From assembly GCA_934643185.1 (NCBI GenBank), contig CAKUBN010000008.1, positions 1 to 64,000 of the forward strand: DNA of 64,000 bases, read 5' to 3'. Below are positions 9,501 to 20,015 of the stretch, piece by piece. This stretch comes from an uncultured Eubacteriales bacterium. GTDB lineage: Bacteria > Bacillota > Clostridia > Oscillospirales > Acutalibacteraceae. Position numbers and translations under genes: made by a program. Below the pieces are notes generated by a model. The model ran no database searches and was not told the DNA's origin. It saw nothing but the letters and a program-made list of their open reading frames with translations. The stretch's first letter is position 1, and each line of letters starts with the position of its first letter.

Positions 9501-9698
9501 GTAGCCCAAAATAAAGCGCAGGATGAGCCCTAAGGCGAGCACGGCGCAGAAGACGGGCACGGGGGACATGCCGAAGACCGTAGTTTCTTTTTTGTGGGCG
9601 CGGCGGACGGGGGCATCCTCCGTTTCCGGCGCGGCGCGAAAGCCGAGCCAAAGCACTGCCGCAAGGAACAGGGCGGCGAGCAAGATCTGTATCGTCAT
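6540..9698 (-). CDS. Double GT-C glycosyltransferase: N-terminal GT-C module, F5/8C-like domain, C-terminal PMT module
   Basis: 1052 aa multi-pass membrane protein. The N-terminal half (about 1-420) has a GT-C layout with an early periplasmic acidic motif (GFDADISCFKAW) and about ten helices. A cytoplasm-like Lys/Ala linker follows, then a soluble beta-rich stretch (about 489-603) resembling a discoidin/F5/8 type C domain (YIRI, SNDQTNW). The C-terminal half (about 635-1052) is a PMT-type mannosyltransferase with FDEIYHARTAYE, HPTLGK and a final four-helix region. It probably transfers sugars from polyprenyl-phosphate carriers to envelope acceptors outside the membrane. PMT-family proteins are normally about half this size. 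Divergent from lacZ; substrate unknown. Confidence 0.85.
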   Translation of the reverse strand: MTIQILLAALFLAAVLWLGFRAAPETEDAPVRRAHKKETTVFGMSPVPVFCAVLALGLILRFILGYNINGFDADISCFKAWAAYTHDYGFNNMYYRDFFLDYPPGYLYVLYIIEAFRRLFSIDQYAQSYTLMIKLAPILSDIACAAALWVLARKKLSEKSALLIASAYLFCPAVIVNSSVWGQADSFCALLLLCTLLLLWYNHTPLAAFVYGFGILSKPQMLIFAPVLIFWVIRQKDWKHLVLGPIIALATILLFSTPFVKNFDYLKLIEIYTGTIDYYNYYTINAYNVWALFGLNWAALPEHSTWLQFGVPLATVLAGILLLKSKRGDALFACPTVLMFTVYIFCVKMHERYLFPVLLCLLLTYVFTKEKRFLLLFAGTSTVHFLNVAYVLYLNNAYISPTSIQILFLSALHVLLYVYMLYTTYRCFISEKAPRPLPAFKAQKAAASEKHAKPAAPESSLITDQNHNVRLTRIDLLCIAAVTLIYGIVAFTNLGDHETANTTWTPQNGESAVFETDDAYSEIFYLPGIAPADNGIGQRVGTNMKIEVSNDQTNWTTAAENTDGSVYAWKNVSVAATGKYIRITSMCDDLAINEFALKKTDDTGFATLTAVSGNAWQLTDEQNTVPLYPSYMNSTYFDEIYHARTAYEHILGLEPYENTHPTLGKLIISVGIRIFGMNPFGWRFMGTLFGVLMLPALYHFLKRLFGSTFLCTAGTVLFAFDFLHYVQTRIATIDTYAVFFIILMYDAMLVFIQHDLKTDSFKKLLPPLLLSGIFMGLGIASKWTVAYGAVGLAVLFFGKLIVSYREEKGHAAVQKALLTKSVKLCLWCCLLFIAIPFGIYFTAFLPLTTLPHNRYDVFGRFIAYQTHMYNYHSTLQATHPFESPWYQWPFDIRNVWYYGNYSADSEGHIRTISVLGNPLFYWACVPATVYAFIRAVKQHSRTALVCVIGFLSAYLPWVLVPRCTFIYHYFTAVPFILIAFLIAYQRLAEAPALSRIIFTKGAVTLTTGRVALLACVLVHMIMFIAFYPVLTGTLTTQNYANALEWLPSWFFI

Positions 9699-9809
9699 GG
9701 TTTTTGTTCCTTTCTGAAAATTTATTTGGCAACGGGCTTGACCCGCACCTTTTTTTCATGTAATCTTGTAGCAGATGGGTGTGCGAAAAAAGCCCAGCTG
9801 TGTACGCTC

Positions 9810-9838
9810 ATTATAGCATAGGTTCAGAATGTGTTCAA
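9810..9838 (-). promoter_or_regulatory. Promoter of the double glycosyltransferase gene
   Basis: On the minus strand, -35 TTGAAC (9838-9833) and -10 TATAAT (9815-9810), spacer 17 bp, about 110 bp before the start codon. The leader contains a small GCGGG/CCCGT hairpin near 9750-9766. Confidence 0.65.
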
Positions 9839-9842
9839 CTGA

Positions 9843-12893
<3,051 letters not shown>

Positions 12894-12919
12894 GACGGGC
12901 AAAATTTGATAAATCAGAG

Positions 12920-12954
12920 CCGCCGTGTGGGAGTTTTTCCGCACGGCGGTTTTT
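12920..12954 (+). terminator. Rho-independent terminator after lacZ
   Basis: An 11-bp stem (CCGCCGTGTGG with its complement, one G-U) around an eight-base loop, followed by five T. Confidence 0.85.
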
Positions 12955-12983
12955 CTGTGTAGTGGCGTGCAAACGGGCGAATA

Positions 12984-13004
12984 AAGTTTTGCTCAAGCTT
13001 TTTC
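12984..13004 (+). repeat. Remnant of the multi-hairpin repeat (h1 end)
   Basis: AAGTTTTGCTCAAGCTTTTTC resembles the outer end of copy 6 (AAGTTTTGCACAAGCTTTTTTC). The rest of the element is not recognisable. The 310-bp gap 12894-13203 also holds the lacZ terminator and the control region of the next gene. Confidence 0.4.
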
Positions 13005-13100
13005 AAAGGGTTTGACCGCTGCGGCGCGATGGAAGACGGCGGTTTGCGCAAAATTTTTGGCTTTTTGAGGAATTTTGCAAAATATCTTGAAAATAAGTCC

Positions 13101-13150
13101 GTACAAATTTTGCGAAAGGTCTTGCAAAAAGTTGTACGGCTTTTTATAAT
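13101..13150 (+). promoter_or_regulatory. Promoter and operator-like half sites of the AraR-like regulator gene
   Basis: -35 TTGCAA (13122-13127), 17-bp spacer, -10 TATAAT (13145-13150). A GTACAAAT half site (13101-13108) and a TTGTAC half site (13132-13137, inside the spacer) match the two halves of the Bacillus AraR operator and form an inverted repeat about 25 bp apart. This suggests autorepression (inference). Confidence 0.55.
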
Positions 13151-13203
13151 AAGGTTGTATTGAACCTGTGCGAACAGGTATCCTTTTTGAAAGGAACGAT
13201 GAC

Positions 13204-14292
13204 ATGGCAGACACAGAGAAGAAAACTGCGAAATATCGCTTTCTGGTGGATACCATCAAGGAGAAGATCAAAAACGGCGAATATGAGCCCGGCGAGCGCA
13301 TGGAATCTGAAAATACGCTTTCTGAGCAGTTTGGGTACAGCCGCCAGACTGTGCGGCAGGCGCTTTCTGTTTTAGAGCAGGAGGGGCTCATTGAGCGCAG
13401 GCGCGGCAGCGGCACGTATATCAGCTCCGAGAGCCGACGCACGCCGCGCGGCAACAGCATCGCCATTGTGACGACGTATATTTCCGATTATATTTTCCCG
13501 ACGATTATCCGCGGCATTGAGGAGACGCTGACGAACGCGGGCTATGATTTGACCCTGAACGTGACGAACAACCACGTGGAGGAGGAAGCGCGCATTTTGC
13601 AGTCGCTCATCTCCCGCCGGGTGGACGGGGTGATCGTGGAGGGCACGAAGACGGCGTTCCCGAACCCGAACGTGGAGCTTTACCGCAAGCTTGAAAAAAT
13701 GGGCGTGCCGGTGGTGTTCTTTAACAGCTACTACCGCGACCTGCCGGACTCCATTTATGTGGTGACGGACGACAGAAAAGCCGGCTTGCAAGCGGTGGAC
13801 CTCTTGATTGAAAAGGGGTGCCGACGTGTTGGCGGCGTGTTTAAATCTGACGACATGCAGGGCCACGGGCGCTACGCGGGCTTTTCTGAGGGGCTCATCC
13901 ACAACGGGTGCGCGCTTGGCGACGACAACGTGGTTTGGTACACGACGGCCGAGCGCAGCAGGCTTTTCCGCCCCGACAACAGCGACTACATGTTTGAGCG
14001 CCTGCGCGGGTGCGACGGCATTGTGTGCTACAATGACCAGATCGCCTATGGAGTCATTGATCTTTTACAGAAGCACAACGTGCGCGTGCCGGAGGATGTG
14101 CTCGTCATCGGGTTTGACGACTCGAGCATTTCGGAATATTCGCCGGTGAAGATCACCTCTTTTGCACACCCGAAGGTGGAAATGGGCAGAGCCGCGGCGA
14201 ATAAGCTCATCCACATGCTGCGCAGCAGCGACCCGGAGCAGCCGCTTGTTTTAGACATGCCGCTGCACGAGAAAGAATCGACAAGACGATAA
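13204..14292 (+). CDS. araR: AraR-like transcriptional repressor (GntR DNA-binding + LacI-type sugar-binding)
   Basis: 362 aa. Residues about 8-75 form a GntR winged helix (ERMESENTLSEQFGYSRQTV, then LIERRRGSGTYI); from about residue 85 onward the protein is a periplasmic-binding-protein-like LacI effector domain (SIAIVTTYISDYIFPTIIRG; VIGFDDSSISEYSPVKIT). This hybrid architecture is that of Bacillus AraR, the L-arabinose repressor. Start taken at 13204 after GAAAGGAACG. Operator-like sequences stand before this gene and before the arabinofuranosidase gene at 22519-24033, supporting an arabinose regulon. The manA gene follows 38 bp later. The sugar effector is inferred. Confidence 0.8.
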   Translation: MADTEKKTAKYRFLVDTIKEKIKNGEYEPGERMESENTLSEQFGYSRQTVRQALSVLEQEGLIERRRGSGTYISSESRRTPRGNSIAIVTTYISDYIFPTIIRGIEETLTNAGYDLTLNVTNNHVEEEARILQSLISRRVDGVIVEGTKTAFPNPNVELYRKLEKMGVPVVFFNSYYRDLPDSIYVVTDDRKAGLQAVDLLIEKGCRRVGGVFKSDDMQGHGRYAGFSEGLIHNGCALGDDNVVWYTTAERSRLFRPDNSDYMFERLRGCDGIVCYNDQIAYGVIDLLQKHNVRVPEDVLVIGFDDSSISEYSPVKITSFAHPKVEMGRAAANKLIHMLRSSDPEQPLVLDMPLHEKESTRR

Positions 14293-14330
14293 ATTAAAAT
14301 AGAAAAACAGTTTGAAAGGAACGAGTGAAT

Positions 14331-15290
14331 ATGAAAATCGAAAAATTATCCCCGGCGTTTAAGGACTATCTGTGGGGCGGCACGAAGCTGCGCGACGTTT
14401 ACGGCAAAAAGTGCGACTATGAAAAGGTTGCCGAGAGCTGGGAGCTTTCTACGCACCCGGCGGGCCAGAGCGTGATCAACGGCGGCGAATATGACGGGCT
14501 GAAGTTCGGCGAGTACCTCGGGAAAGTCGGCGCAAAGGCGCTTGGCACGAACGGTGCGAAGTTTAAGGAATTCCCAGTGCTCATCAAGTTCATCGACGCG
14601 AAGCAGCCGCTTTCCGTGCAGGTGCACCCGAGCGACGAATATGCGCTGCGCGTGGAGGGCGAATACGGCAAGACCGAGATGTGGTACGTTGTAGACTGCG
14701 AGCCGGGCGCTTCGCTGTACTTCGGCGTGAACCGCGAGCTGACGAAAAAGGAATTCAAAAAGCGCATTGAGGACAACACGCTGACGGATGTGCTCTATAA
14801 GGCCGACGTGAAGAAGGGCGACGTATTCTTCATTCAGTCCGGCACCATCCACGCGATCGGTGCGGGTATCCTCATTTGCGAGATCCAGCAGAACTCCAAC
14901 ACGACGTACCGCGTGTACGACTACGGCCGCCGCGGTGCGGACGGCAAGCTGCGTGAGCTGCATATTGATAAAGCGATCGATGTTTCCAAGCTGACCCCGA
15001 GCGACACCTCCGACAAGCAGGGCAAGCCGGAGGAGATTCCGGGCGGCACGAAGTGCGCGCTCGCTTCCTGCCCGTACTTTACGACGGAGAAGTATGTCAT
15101 CGACGGCGAAGTCGAGATCGACGTGACGGACGATTCGTTTGCGTCGCTTGTGGTGACAGAGGGCAGCGGCAAGGTCGTCGGCAGCGAGAACGAAGTGGCG
15201 TTTAAGCCGGCGGACAGCCTGTTTGTACCGGCGGGCAGCGGCAAGATTAAAATCAGCGGCCACTGCACGGTGGTGAAGACGACGGTCTAA
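14331..15290 (+). CDS. manA: Mannose-6-phosphate isomerase, class I
   Basis: 319 aa, the length of the short Bacillus-type enzymes. Cupin metalloenzyme that interconverts mannose-6-P and fructose-6-P. The zinc-site motifs are present: PLSVQVHPSDEYA, KTEMWYV, and later SGTIHAIG with EIQQNSNTTYRVYDYGR. AAAGGA lies 11 nt upstream of the ATG at 14331; a GTG two codons earlier is an alternative. It lies between the AraR-like repressor and a PfkB sugar kinase, apparently in one transcription unit, which feeds sugars into glycolysis. Confidence 0.92.
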   Translation: MKIEKLSPAFKDYLWGGTKLRDVYGKKCDYEKVAESWELSTHPAGQSVINGGEYDGLKFGEYLGKVGAKALGTNGAKFKEFPVLIKFIDAKQPLSVQVHPSDEYALRVEGEYGKTEMWYVVDCEPGASLYFGVNRELTKKEFKKRIEDNTLTDVLYKADVKKGDVFFIQSGTIHAIGAGILICEIQQNSNTTYRVYDYGRRGADGKLRELHIDKAIDVSKLTPSDTSDKQGKPEEIPGGTKCALASCPYFTTEKYVIDGEVEIDVTDDSFASLVVTEGSGKVVGSENEVAFKPADSLFVPAGSGKIKISGHCTVVKTTV

Positions 15291-15303
15291 AAGGGGAAAC
15301 GCT

Positions 15304-16314
15304 ATGAAGATGGAGTTTGTAGACGAAAGTGAACTGAAAAAAGCAGAGGAAGAGCCGGAAGACGAGGTGCGCGGCCGCATTGTGTTGGTCGGCGAGCCGA
15401 TGGGGCTTTTCATTGCAGAGGAGCTCGGCGAGCTCGAAGACGTGACGCATTTTTCGGCGGCTGTGGCCGGTGCGGAATATAACGTGGCGGTGGGGCTTTC
15501 CCGCCTTGGACATGAAGCGCTGTACTGTACGCGCCTCGGCGACGACCCGATGGGTAAGCGCATTTTAAAGAGCATGAAGGGCAACGGTGTTTCCGACGCG
15601 CTTGTGACCGTGACGGACACGGCTTCCACCGGCTTTATGATGAAGGGCAAGACCGAGGTTGGCGACCCGAAGATCGCGTATTTCAGAAGAAACAGCGCGG
15701 CTTCGCAGATCTCGACGCACGACATCGATAAGCTCGACTTATACGGCTGCGATTTTCTGCACGTGACGGGTATTTTCCCGGCGGTGTCGAAATCGGCATT
15801 GGACGCGGTGAAGCGCTTGATGAGCCGTGCGAGGGCGCTGGACATGTTTATTTCGTTTGACCCGAACCTGCGCCCGCAGCTTTGGAAGGACGAAAAAGAG
15901 ATGGTGCGCACGTTAAACAGCCTTGCGCAGGAAGCCGACCTGGTTTTGCCGGGGCTTAGTGAGGGCAAGATTTTAACGAAGCGCGACACGCCGGAAGAAA
16001 TTGCGGCGTTTTACCACGAGCGCGGCGTAGACAGCGTGATCGTAAAGCTTGGCGCGGACGGTGCATACTGGTCCACGGGCGGCGAAAGCGGCACGGTGCC
16101 GGCGTTCCCGGTGAAAAAGATCGTGGACACGGTGGGCGCGGGCGACGGCTTTGCGGCGGGCGTGATCTCGGCTGTGGCGGAGGGCATGTCCTTGCAGGAG
16201 GCTGCGGCGCGCGGCACGGTGATCGGCTCGATACAGATCACGCACCAGGGCGACAACGAAGGTCTGCCGACGCGTGCGGAGCTTGAAGCCATCACAAAAG
16301 CGGGCATTGTGTAA
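15304..16314 (+). CDS. PfkB-family sugar kinase (2-keto-3-deoxygluconate kinase-like)
   Basis: 336 aa ribokinase-fold kinase. N-terminal substrate-binding AAVAGAEYNVAVGLSRLG, central FISFDPNLRPQLW and C-terminal ATP/anion-hole motif DTVGAGDGFAAG with the catalytic Asp. The AEYNVA and DPNLR forms are usual in KdgK-like and fructokinase-like members. An unusual acidic extension of about 22 residues (EESELKKAEEEPEDE-like) precedes the fold. 13 bp after manA, so same operon. Probable role: phosphorylate a keto-sugar acid or hexose. Substrate not decidable from sequence. Confidence 0.85.
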   Translation: MKMEFVDESELKKAEEEPEDEVRGRIVLVGEPMGLFIAEELGELEDVTHFSAAVAGAEYNVAVGLSRLGHEALYCTRLGDDPMGKRILKSMKGNGVSDALVTVTDTASTGFMMKGKTEVGDPKIAYFRRNSAASQISTHDIDKLDLYGCDFLHVTGIFPAVSKSALDAVKRLMSRARALDMFISFDPNLRPQLWKDEKEMVRTLNSLAQEADLVLPGLSEGKILTKRDTPEEIAAFYHERGVDSVIVKLGADGAYWSTGGESGTVPAFPVKKIVDTVGAGDGFAAGVISAVAEGMSLQEAAARGTVIGSIQITHQGDNEGLPTRAELEAITKAGIV

Positions 16315-16329
16315 ATTCTAATAAAAACG

Positions 16330-16367
16330 GTGCCGCGCAGGAATTGATGGTTTGTTCTGCGCGGCAT
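16330..16367 (+). terminator. Hairpin between the sugar kinase and NUDIX genes
   Basis: 11-bp stem GTGCCGCGCAG with CTGCGCGGCAT around a 16-nt loop. The T run after it is poor (TGTGCTATTT), so it may be a weak or attenuating terminator rather than a full stop. Confidence 0.5.
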
Positions 16368-16391
16368 TGTGCTATTTAAGGAGTGAGAAAA

Positions 16392-16835
16392 ATGGGCAGA
16401 AAAGAAACGGTGGAGCTGACAAACATGTGCATGGTGGAGGATGGCAAGGGCAACGTACTCGTGCAGAACCGCCTTGACCCGAACTGGCCGGGCATCGTTT
16501 ACCCGGGCGGGCATGTGGAAGCGGGGGAATCCATCACAGCTTCGGTCATCCGCGAAATCAAGGAAGAGACCGGACTGACGATCGAAAACCCGACGCTGTG
16601 CGGCGTGAAGCAGTTTTGGCTTGATAACGGCGTGCGGTTTATTGTGTTTTTGTACCGCGCGGACAAATTTACGGGCGAGCTGCGCGGCTCCGAGGAAGGC
16701 GATGTGTTCTGGCTGCCGCGAGCAGAGCTATTCCAGCACCAAACGGCGCCGAGCTTTGAGGGCTTAGTACATGTTTTTGAGACGCCGGAATGCAGCGAAG
16801 CGCTTTACAAGGACGATGAAACGTATTTTTACTGA
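16392..16835 (+). CDS. NUDIX hydrolase (8-oxo-dGTP diphosphatase type)
   Basis: 147 aa. A complete Nudix box spans about residues 38-60: GGHVEAGES, then REIKEETGL, matching GX5EX7REUXEEXGU. It hydrolyses a nucleoside diphosphate linked to another group; the MutT/YtkD-like length and the RFIVFLYRADKF segment suggest nucleotide sanitation. The ATG at 16392 has AAGGAG eight nt upstream. It leads the nucleoside salvage genes deoD, cdd and pdp, with 18 bp to deoD, which fits a role in nucleotide metabolism. Confidence 0.88.
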   Translation: MGRKETVELTNMCMVEDGKGNVLVQNRLDPNWPGIVYPGGHVEAGESITASVIREIKEETGLTIENPTLCGVKQFWLDNGVRFIVFLYRADKFTGELRGSEEGDVFWLPRAELFQHQTAPSFEGLVHVFETPECSEALYKDDETYFY

Positions 16836-16853
16836 TTTTAAGGAGGAAGCTTT

Positions 16854-17567
16854 ATGACACCGCATAACGAAGCAAAAAAGGGCGATATTGCAAAGGTGGT
16901 ACTGATGCCGGGCGACCCGCTTAGAGCGAAATTTATTGCGGAGACGTTTTTGGAAAATGCCGTGTGCTTTAACACGGTGCGCGGCATGCTGGGTTACACG
17001 GGTTTGTATAACGGCAAGCGCGTTTCTGTGATGGGCAGCGGCATGGGTATGCCTTCGATGGGTATTTATAGCTATGAATTATACAATTTCTACGATGTGG
17101 AGGCGATCATTCGCATTGGAACCGCGGGCGGCATTGCGGACGGCGTGGAGCTGCGCGATTTAGTGCTCGCGATGGGCGCGTGCACGGACTCGAACTTTGC
17201 GCACCAGTACCGTTTGCCGGGCGTGTTTGCGCCGACGGCGAGCTTTGAGCTGCTTGAAAAAGCGGTGCAGGCGGCGCGGGAGAAGAACATGCGCTATCGT
17301 GTTGGCAACGTAGTGACGAGCGACATTTTCTACGGCGATGCGGAGAATGAGACCTCCGAGTGGAAGAAGATGGGCGTTTTGGCCGTGGAGATGGAGACAG
17401 CGGCGCTGTACATGACGGCGGCGCGTGCGGGCAAAAAAGCGCTTTCCATCACGACGGTTTCCGACTTGCCGCTGAAGGGGGAATCGACCTCGAGCGAGGA
17501 AAGACAGAAGACGTTCACACAGATGATGGACGTGGCGCTGACGGTTGCCGCTGAGGTGGCGGACTGA
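16854..17567 (+). CDS. deoD: Purine-nucleoside phosphorylase, DeoD type
   Basis: 237 aa, typical for the hexameric bacterial enzyme. Phosphate-binding MPGDPLRAKFIAE near the N-terminus, IRIGTAGG in the middle, the substrate motif VEMETAALY and the catalytic Asp in SDLPLKGE. It splits purine (deoxy)nucleosides with phosphate into base and (deoxy)ribose-1-P. AAGGAGGAAGC upstream of the ATG. Followed one base after its stop by cdd (TGATATG), so translationally coupled; part of the salvage set with cdd and pdp. Confidence 0.95.
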   Translation: MTPHNEAKKGDIAKVVLMPGDPLRAKFIAETFLENAVCFNTVRGMLGYTGLYNGKRVSVMGSGMGMPSMGIYSYELYNFYDVEAIIRIGTAGGIADGVELRDLVLAMGACTDSNFAHQYRLPGVFAPTASFELLEKAVQAAREKNMRYRVGNVVTSDIFYGDAENETSEWKKMGVLAVEMETAALYMTAARAGKKALSITTVSDLPLKGESTSSEERQKTFTQMMDVALTVAAEVAD

Positions 17568-17568
17568 T

Positions 17569-18003
17569 ATGACGGATGAAGTCATTAAAAAGCTTGCGGA
17601 AGCGGCGCTCAAGGTGCGGAAAGACGCGTACTGCCCGTACTCCGGCTTTGCGGTGGGTGCGGCGCTGCTTGCAAAAAGCGGTGAAATTTACACGGGCGTG
17701 AACATTGAAAACGCATCGTTTACGCCGACGAACTGTGCGGAGCGCACGGCGTTTTTCACGGCGGTCGCAAAGGGCGAGCGGGAATTTGCAGCCATTGCGA
17801 TCGCGGGCGGTAAGGCGGGCGAAGAGCCCGAGGACTTCTGCGCGCCGTGCGGCGTATGCCGGCAGGTGATGCGGGAATTTTGCGGGGATGCGTTTGAAAT
17901 TATCCTTGCAAAGCCCAATAAAGAAAAGGTTTACACGTTAAAGGAGTTGCTGCCGCAGAGCTTTTCGCCGAGAGATGTTTTGGATGAGAAAGCAAAGCGG
18001 TAA
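17569..18003 (+). CDS. cdd: Cytidine deaminase
   Basis: 144 aa homotetramer-type enzyme that turns cytidine and deoxycytidine into uridine forms. Zinc and catalytic residues are in TNCAERTAFF (Cys, Glu) and PCGVCRQVM (two Cys). The NIENASF substrate motif is present. Start at 17569, one base beyond the deoD stop, with GAGGTGG just upstream inside deoD. Its product feeds the pyrimidine phosphorylase encoded next. Confidence 0.95.
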   Translation: MTDEVIKKLAEAALKVRKDAYCPYSGFAVGAALLAKSGEIYTGVNIENASFTPTNCAERTAFFTAVAKGEREFAAIAIAGGKAGEEPEDFCAPCGVCRQVMREFCGDAFEIILAKPNKEKVYTLKELLPQSFSPRDVLDEKAKR

Positions 18004-18018
18004 AAGGCGGTGATTTTT

Positions 18019-19326
18019 ATGCTGCATATGTTGGATATTATCCGCAAAAAGCGGGATGGCGGCGTTTTATCAAAAGACGAGATCGAATACTTTGTGCATG
18101 GGTGCACGGACGGGAGCATCCCGGACTACCAGCTTTCGGCGCTTTTGATGGCAATTTATTTAAACGGCATGACGCACGAGGAGACAGCGGAGCTGACGCT
18201 TGCGATGGCGCACTCCGGCGACATGGCGGATCTTTCTGCGATACACGGCGTGACGGTGGACAAGCACTCCACGGGCGGCGTGGGCGACAAGACGAGCATG
18301 GTGATCGTGCCGATCTGCGCGGCGTGCGGGGTGAAAATTGCCAAAATGAGCGGCCGAGGGCTGGGACACACGGGCGGCACGGCGGATAAGCTTGAAAGCA
18401 TCCCGGGCATGCGGATCGACCTTTCGCCCGAAGAATTTACGGCGCAGATCAACAGAATCGGGTGCGCGATGATCGGGCAGACGGGCGAACTGTGCCCGGC
18501 GGACAAGAAGCTTTATGCCTTGCGCGACGTGACCGGGACGGTGGAGAGCGTGCCGCTCATCGCTTCGAGCATTATGAGCAAGAAAATAGCCTCCGGGGCG
18601 CAGCGGATTTTGCTCGACGTGAAGACGGGCAGCGGCGCGTTTATGAAGACGACGGAGGACGCGATCACGCTTGCGGAGGAAATGGTGGAGATCGCGCGGC
18701 TTTCCGGCAGGCGTGCGGCGGCGCTCATCACCGATATGGACAGGCCGCTTGGGCACGCGGTGGGCAATATGCTTGAAGTGTTGGAAGTGCTTGAGACGCT
18801 GCACGGGCGCGGGCCGGAAGACCTCACCGAAGAATGTTTGGAGCTTGCGGCGAACATGATATGGCTCGGCGAGCAGGCGGAGAGCGTGGAGCACGCGCGG
18901 AAGAAAGCGAAAATGGCGCTGGAGACAGGCAAGGCGTTCGAGAAATTCTGCGAGATGGCCGAGGCGCAGGGCGCGGACGTGCGGTATTTGAGAGAACCCG
19001 AACGGTTTGCGCTTTCGCCGGTGAAACAGGACGTGTGCGCGCCGTGCGGCGGGTATGTGGCACATATCAACGCGGAGCAGGTGGGCAGAGCGAGCGTGCG
19101 GCTTGGCGCGGGGCGCGAAAAGGCCGACGACGTGCTGGACTACGGCGCAGGCATCGTGCTGAAAAAGACGGTGGGCGACGCGATGCAAAAAGGCGAGGTG
19201 ATCGCCGAGTTGTACGGCGCGAGCGCAGAAAAGTGTAAGGACGCGGAAAGTGTGCTGCACGGTGCGTTCCGCTACGGCGACGAGAAAACAGAAGAATGTT
19301 TACTTGTACTGGCAAGGGTAGAGTAA
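18019..19326 (+). CDS. pdp: Pyrimidine-nucleoside phosphorylase
   Basis: 435 aa. Glycosyltransferase family 3-like enzyme. Signature VDKHSTGGVGDK (phosphate site), then MSGRGLGHTGGTADKLESIPG, both characteristic of thymidine/pyrimidine phosphorylases. The N-terminus MLHMLDIIRKKRDGG lines up with Bacillus Pdp, supporting the ATG at 18019 after AAAGGCGGTG. It phosphorolyses uridine, deoxyuridine and thymidine. Last gene of the salvage operon; a terminator follows at once. A deoC or phosphopentomutase gene is not in the window. Confidence 0.93.
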   Translation: MLHMLDIIRKKRDGGVLSKDEIEYFVHGCTDGSIPDYQLSALLMAIYLNGMTHEETAELTLAMAHSGDMADLSAIHGVTVDKHSTGGVGDKTSMVIVPICAACGVKIAKMSGRGLGHTGGTADKLESIPGMRIDLSPEEFTAQINRIGCAMIGQTGELCPADKKLYALRDVTGTVESVPLIASSIMSKKIASGAQRILLDVKTGSGAFMKTTEDAITLAEEMVEIARLSGRRAAALITDMDRPLGHAVGNMLEVLEVLETLHGRGPEDLTEECLELAANMIWLGEQAESVEHARKKAKMALETGKAFEKFCEMAEAQGADVRYLREPERFALSPVKQDVCAPCGGYVAHINAEQVGRASVRLGAGREKADDVLDYGAGIVLKKTVGDAMQKGEVIAELYGASAEKCKDAESVLHGAFRYGDEKTEECLLVLARVE

Positions 19327-19332
19327 AATAAA

Positions 19333-19358
19333 AAACCGCACCTGAAAAGGTACGGTTT
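19333..19358. terminator. Bidirectional terminator between pdp and the cyclophilin gene
   Basis: AAACCG-ACCT stem with one C-A mismatch and a GAAA loop, flanked by A and T runs. It serves two convergent genes. Confidence 0.7.
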
Positions 19359-19391
19359 CTGTGCGTTCGGTTTTAACGTTTGCGATTAAAA

Positions 19392-19919
19392 TCAGCCGCG
19401 CTCGGGGCCGGTGACGGGCTCGTCGTAATCAACGCCGAAGGTCTCGACGGTGACTTTCGTCATGATCTGATCTTCGCGCGGGCGGTCGGACCAATCGCGC
19501 GGGGAGGAAACGATGGCCTGTGCGACATCGATGCCCTCGGTGACCTTGCCGAATGCGGCATACTGGCCGTCGAGATGCGGAGCGTCATCGACCATGATGA
19601 AGAACTGGCTGCCTGCGCTGTTCGGGCGCTGGCTTCTTGCCATGGAGAGAACGCCGGTGGTGTGCTTCAGATCGTTCTTGAAGCCGTTCATAGCGAACTC
19701 ACCCTTGATGCCGTAGCCGGGGCCGCCCATGCCGGTGCCTTCCGGGTCGCCGCCCTGGATCATGAAGCCAGGGATGACGCGGTGGAAGATGGTGCCGTCA
19801 TAAAAGCCCTTCTGAATGAGGGAAATAAAGTTGTTGACCGTGTTCGGCGCAATCTCGGGGTAAAGCTCCGCCTTGATGGTGCCGCGGGTGGTCTCGAAAG
19901 TAACAATAGGATTCTGCAT
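19392..19919 (-). CDS. ppiB: Peptidyl-prolyl cis-trans isomerase, cyclophilin type
   Basis: 175 aa cytoplasmic cyclophilin with no signal peptide. Active-site Arg and neighbours in IFHRVIPGFMIQGGDPEGTG, then MARSQRPNSAGSQFFIM and AAFGKVTEG. It speeds proline isomerisation in protein folding. ATG start after AAAGGAGTT. Upstream, on the minus strand, a TATACT -10 box lies near 19977-19982 and the leader has a GGTCTTTC/GAAAGACC hairpin (about 19941-19962). Stands alone between convergent and divergent neighbours. Confidence 0.95.
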   Translation of the reverse strand: MQNPIVTFETTRGTIKAELYPEIAPNTVNNFISLIQKGFYDGTIFHRVIPGFMIQGGDPEGTGMGGPGYGIKGEFAMNGFKNDLKHTTGVLSMARSQRPNSAGSQFFIMVDDAPHLDGQYAAFGKVTEGIDVAQAIVSSPRDWSDRPREDQIMTKVTVETFGVDYDEPVTGPERG

Positions 19920-20015
19920 ACCGAATAACTCCTTTCATAGAGGTCTTTCGGGAAGAAAGACCGTTCGTAAAATTCAGTATACCATATTTAATTTGAAATT
20001 GGAAGTGATTTTGCT

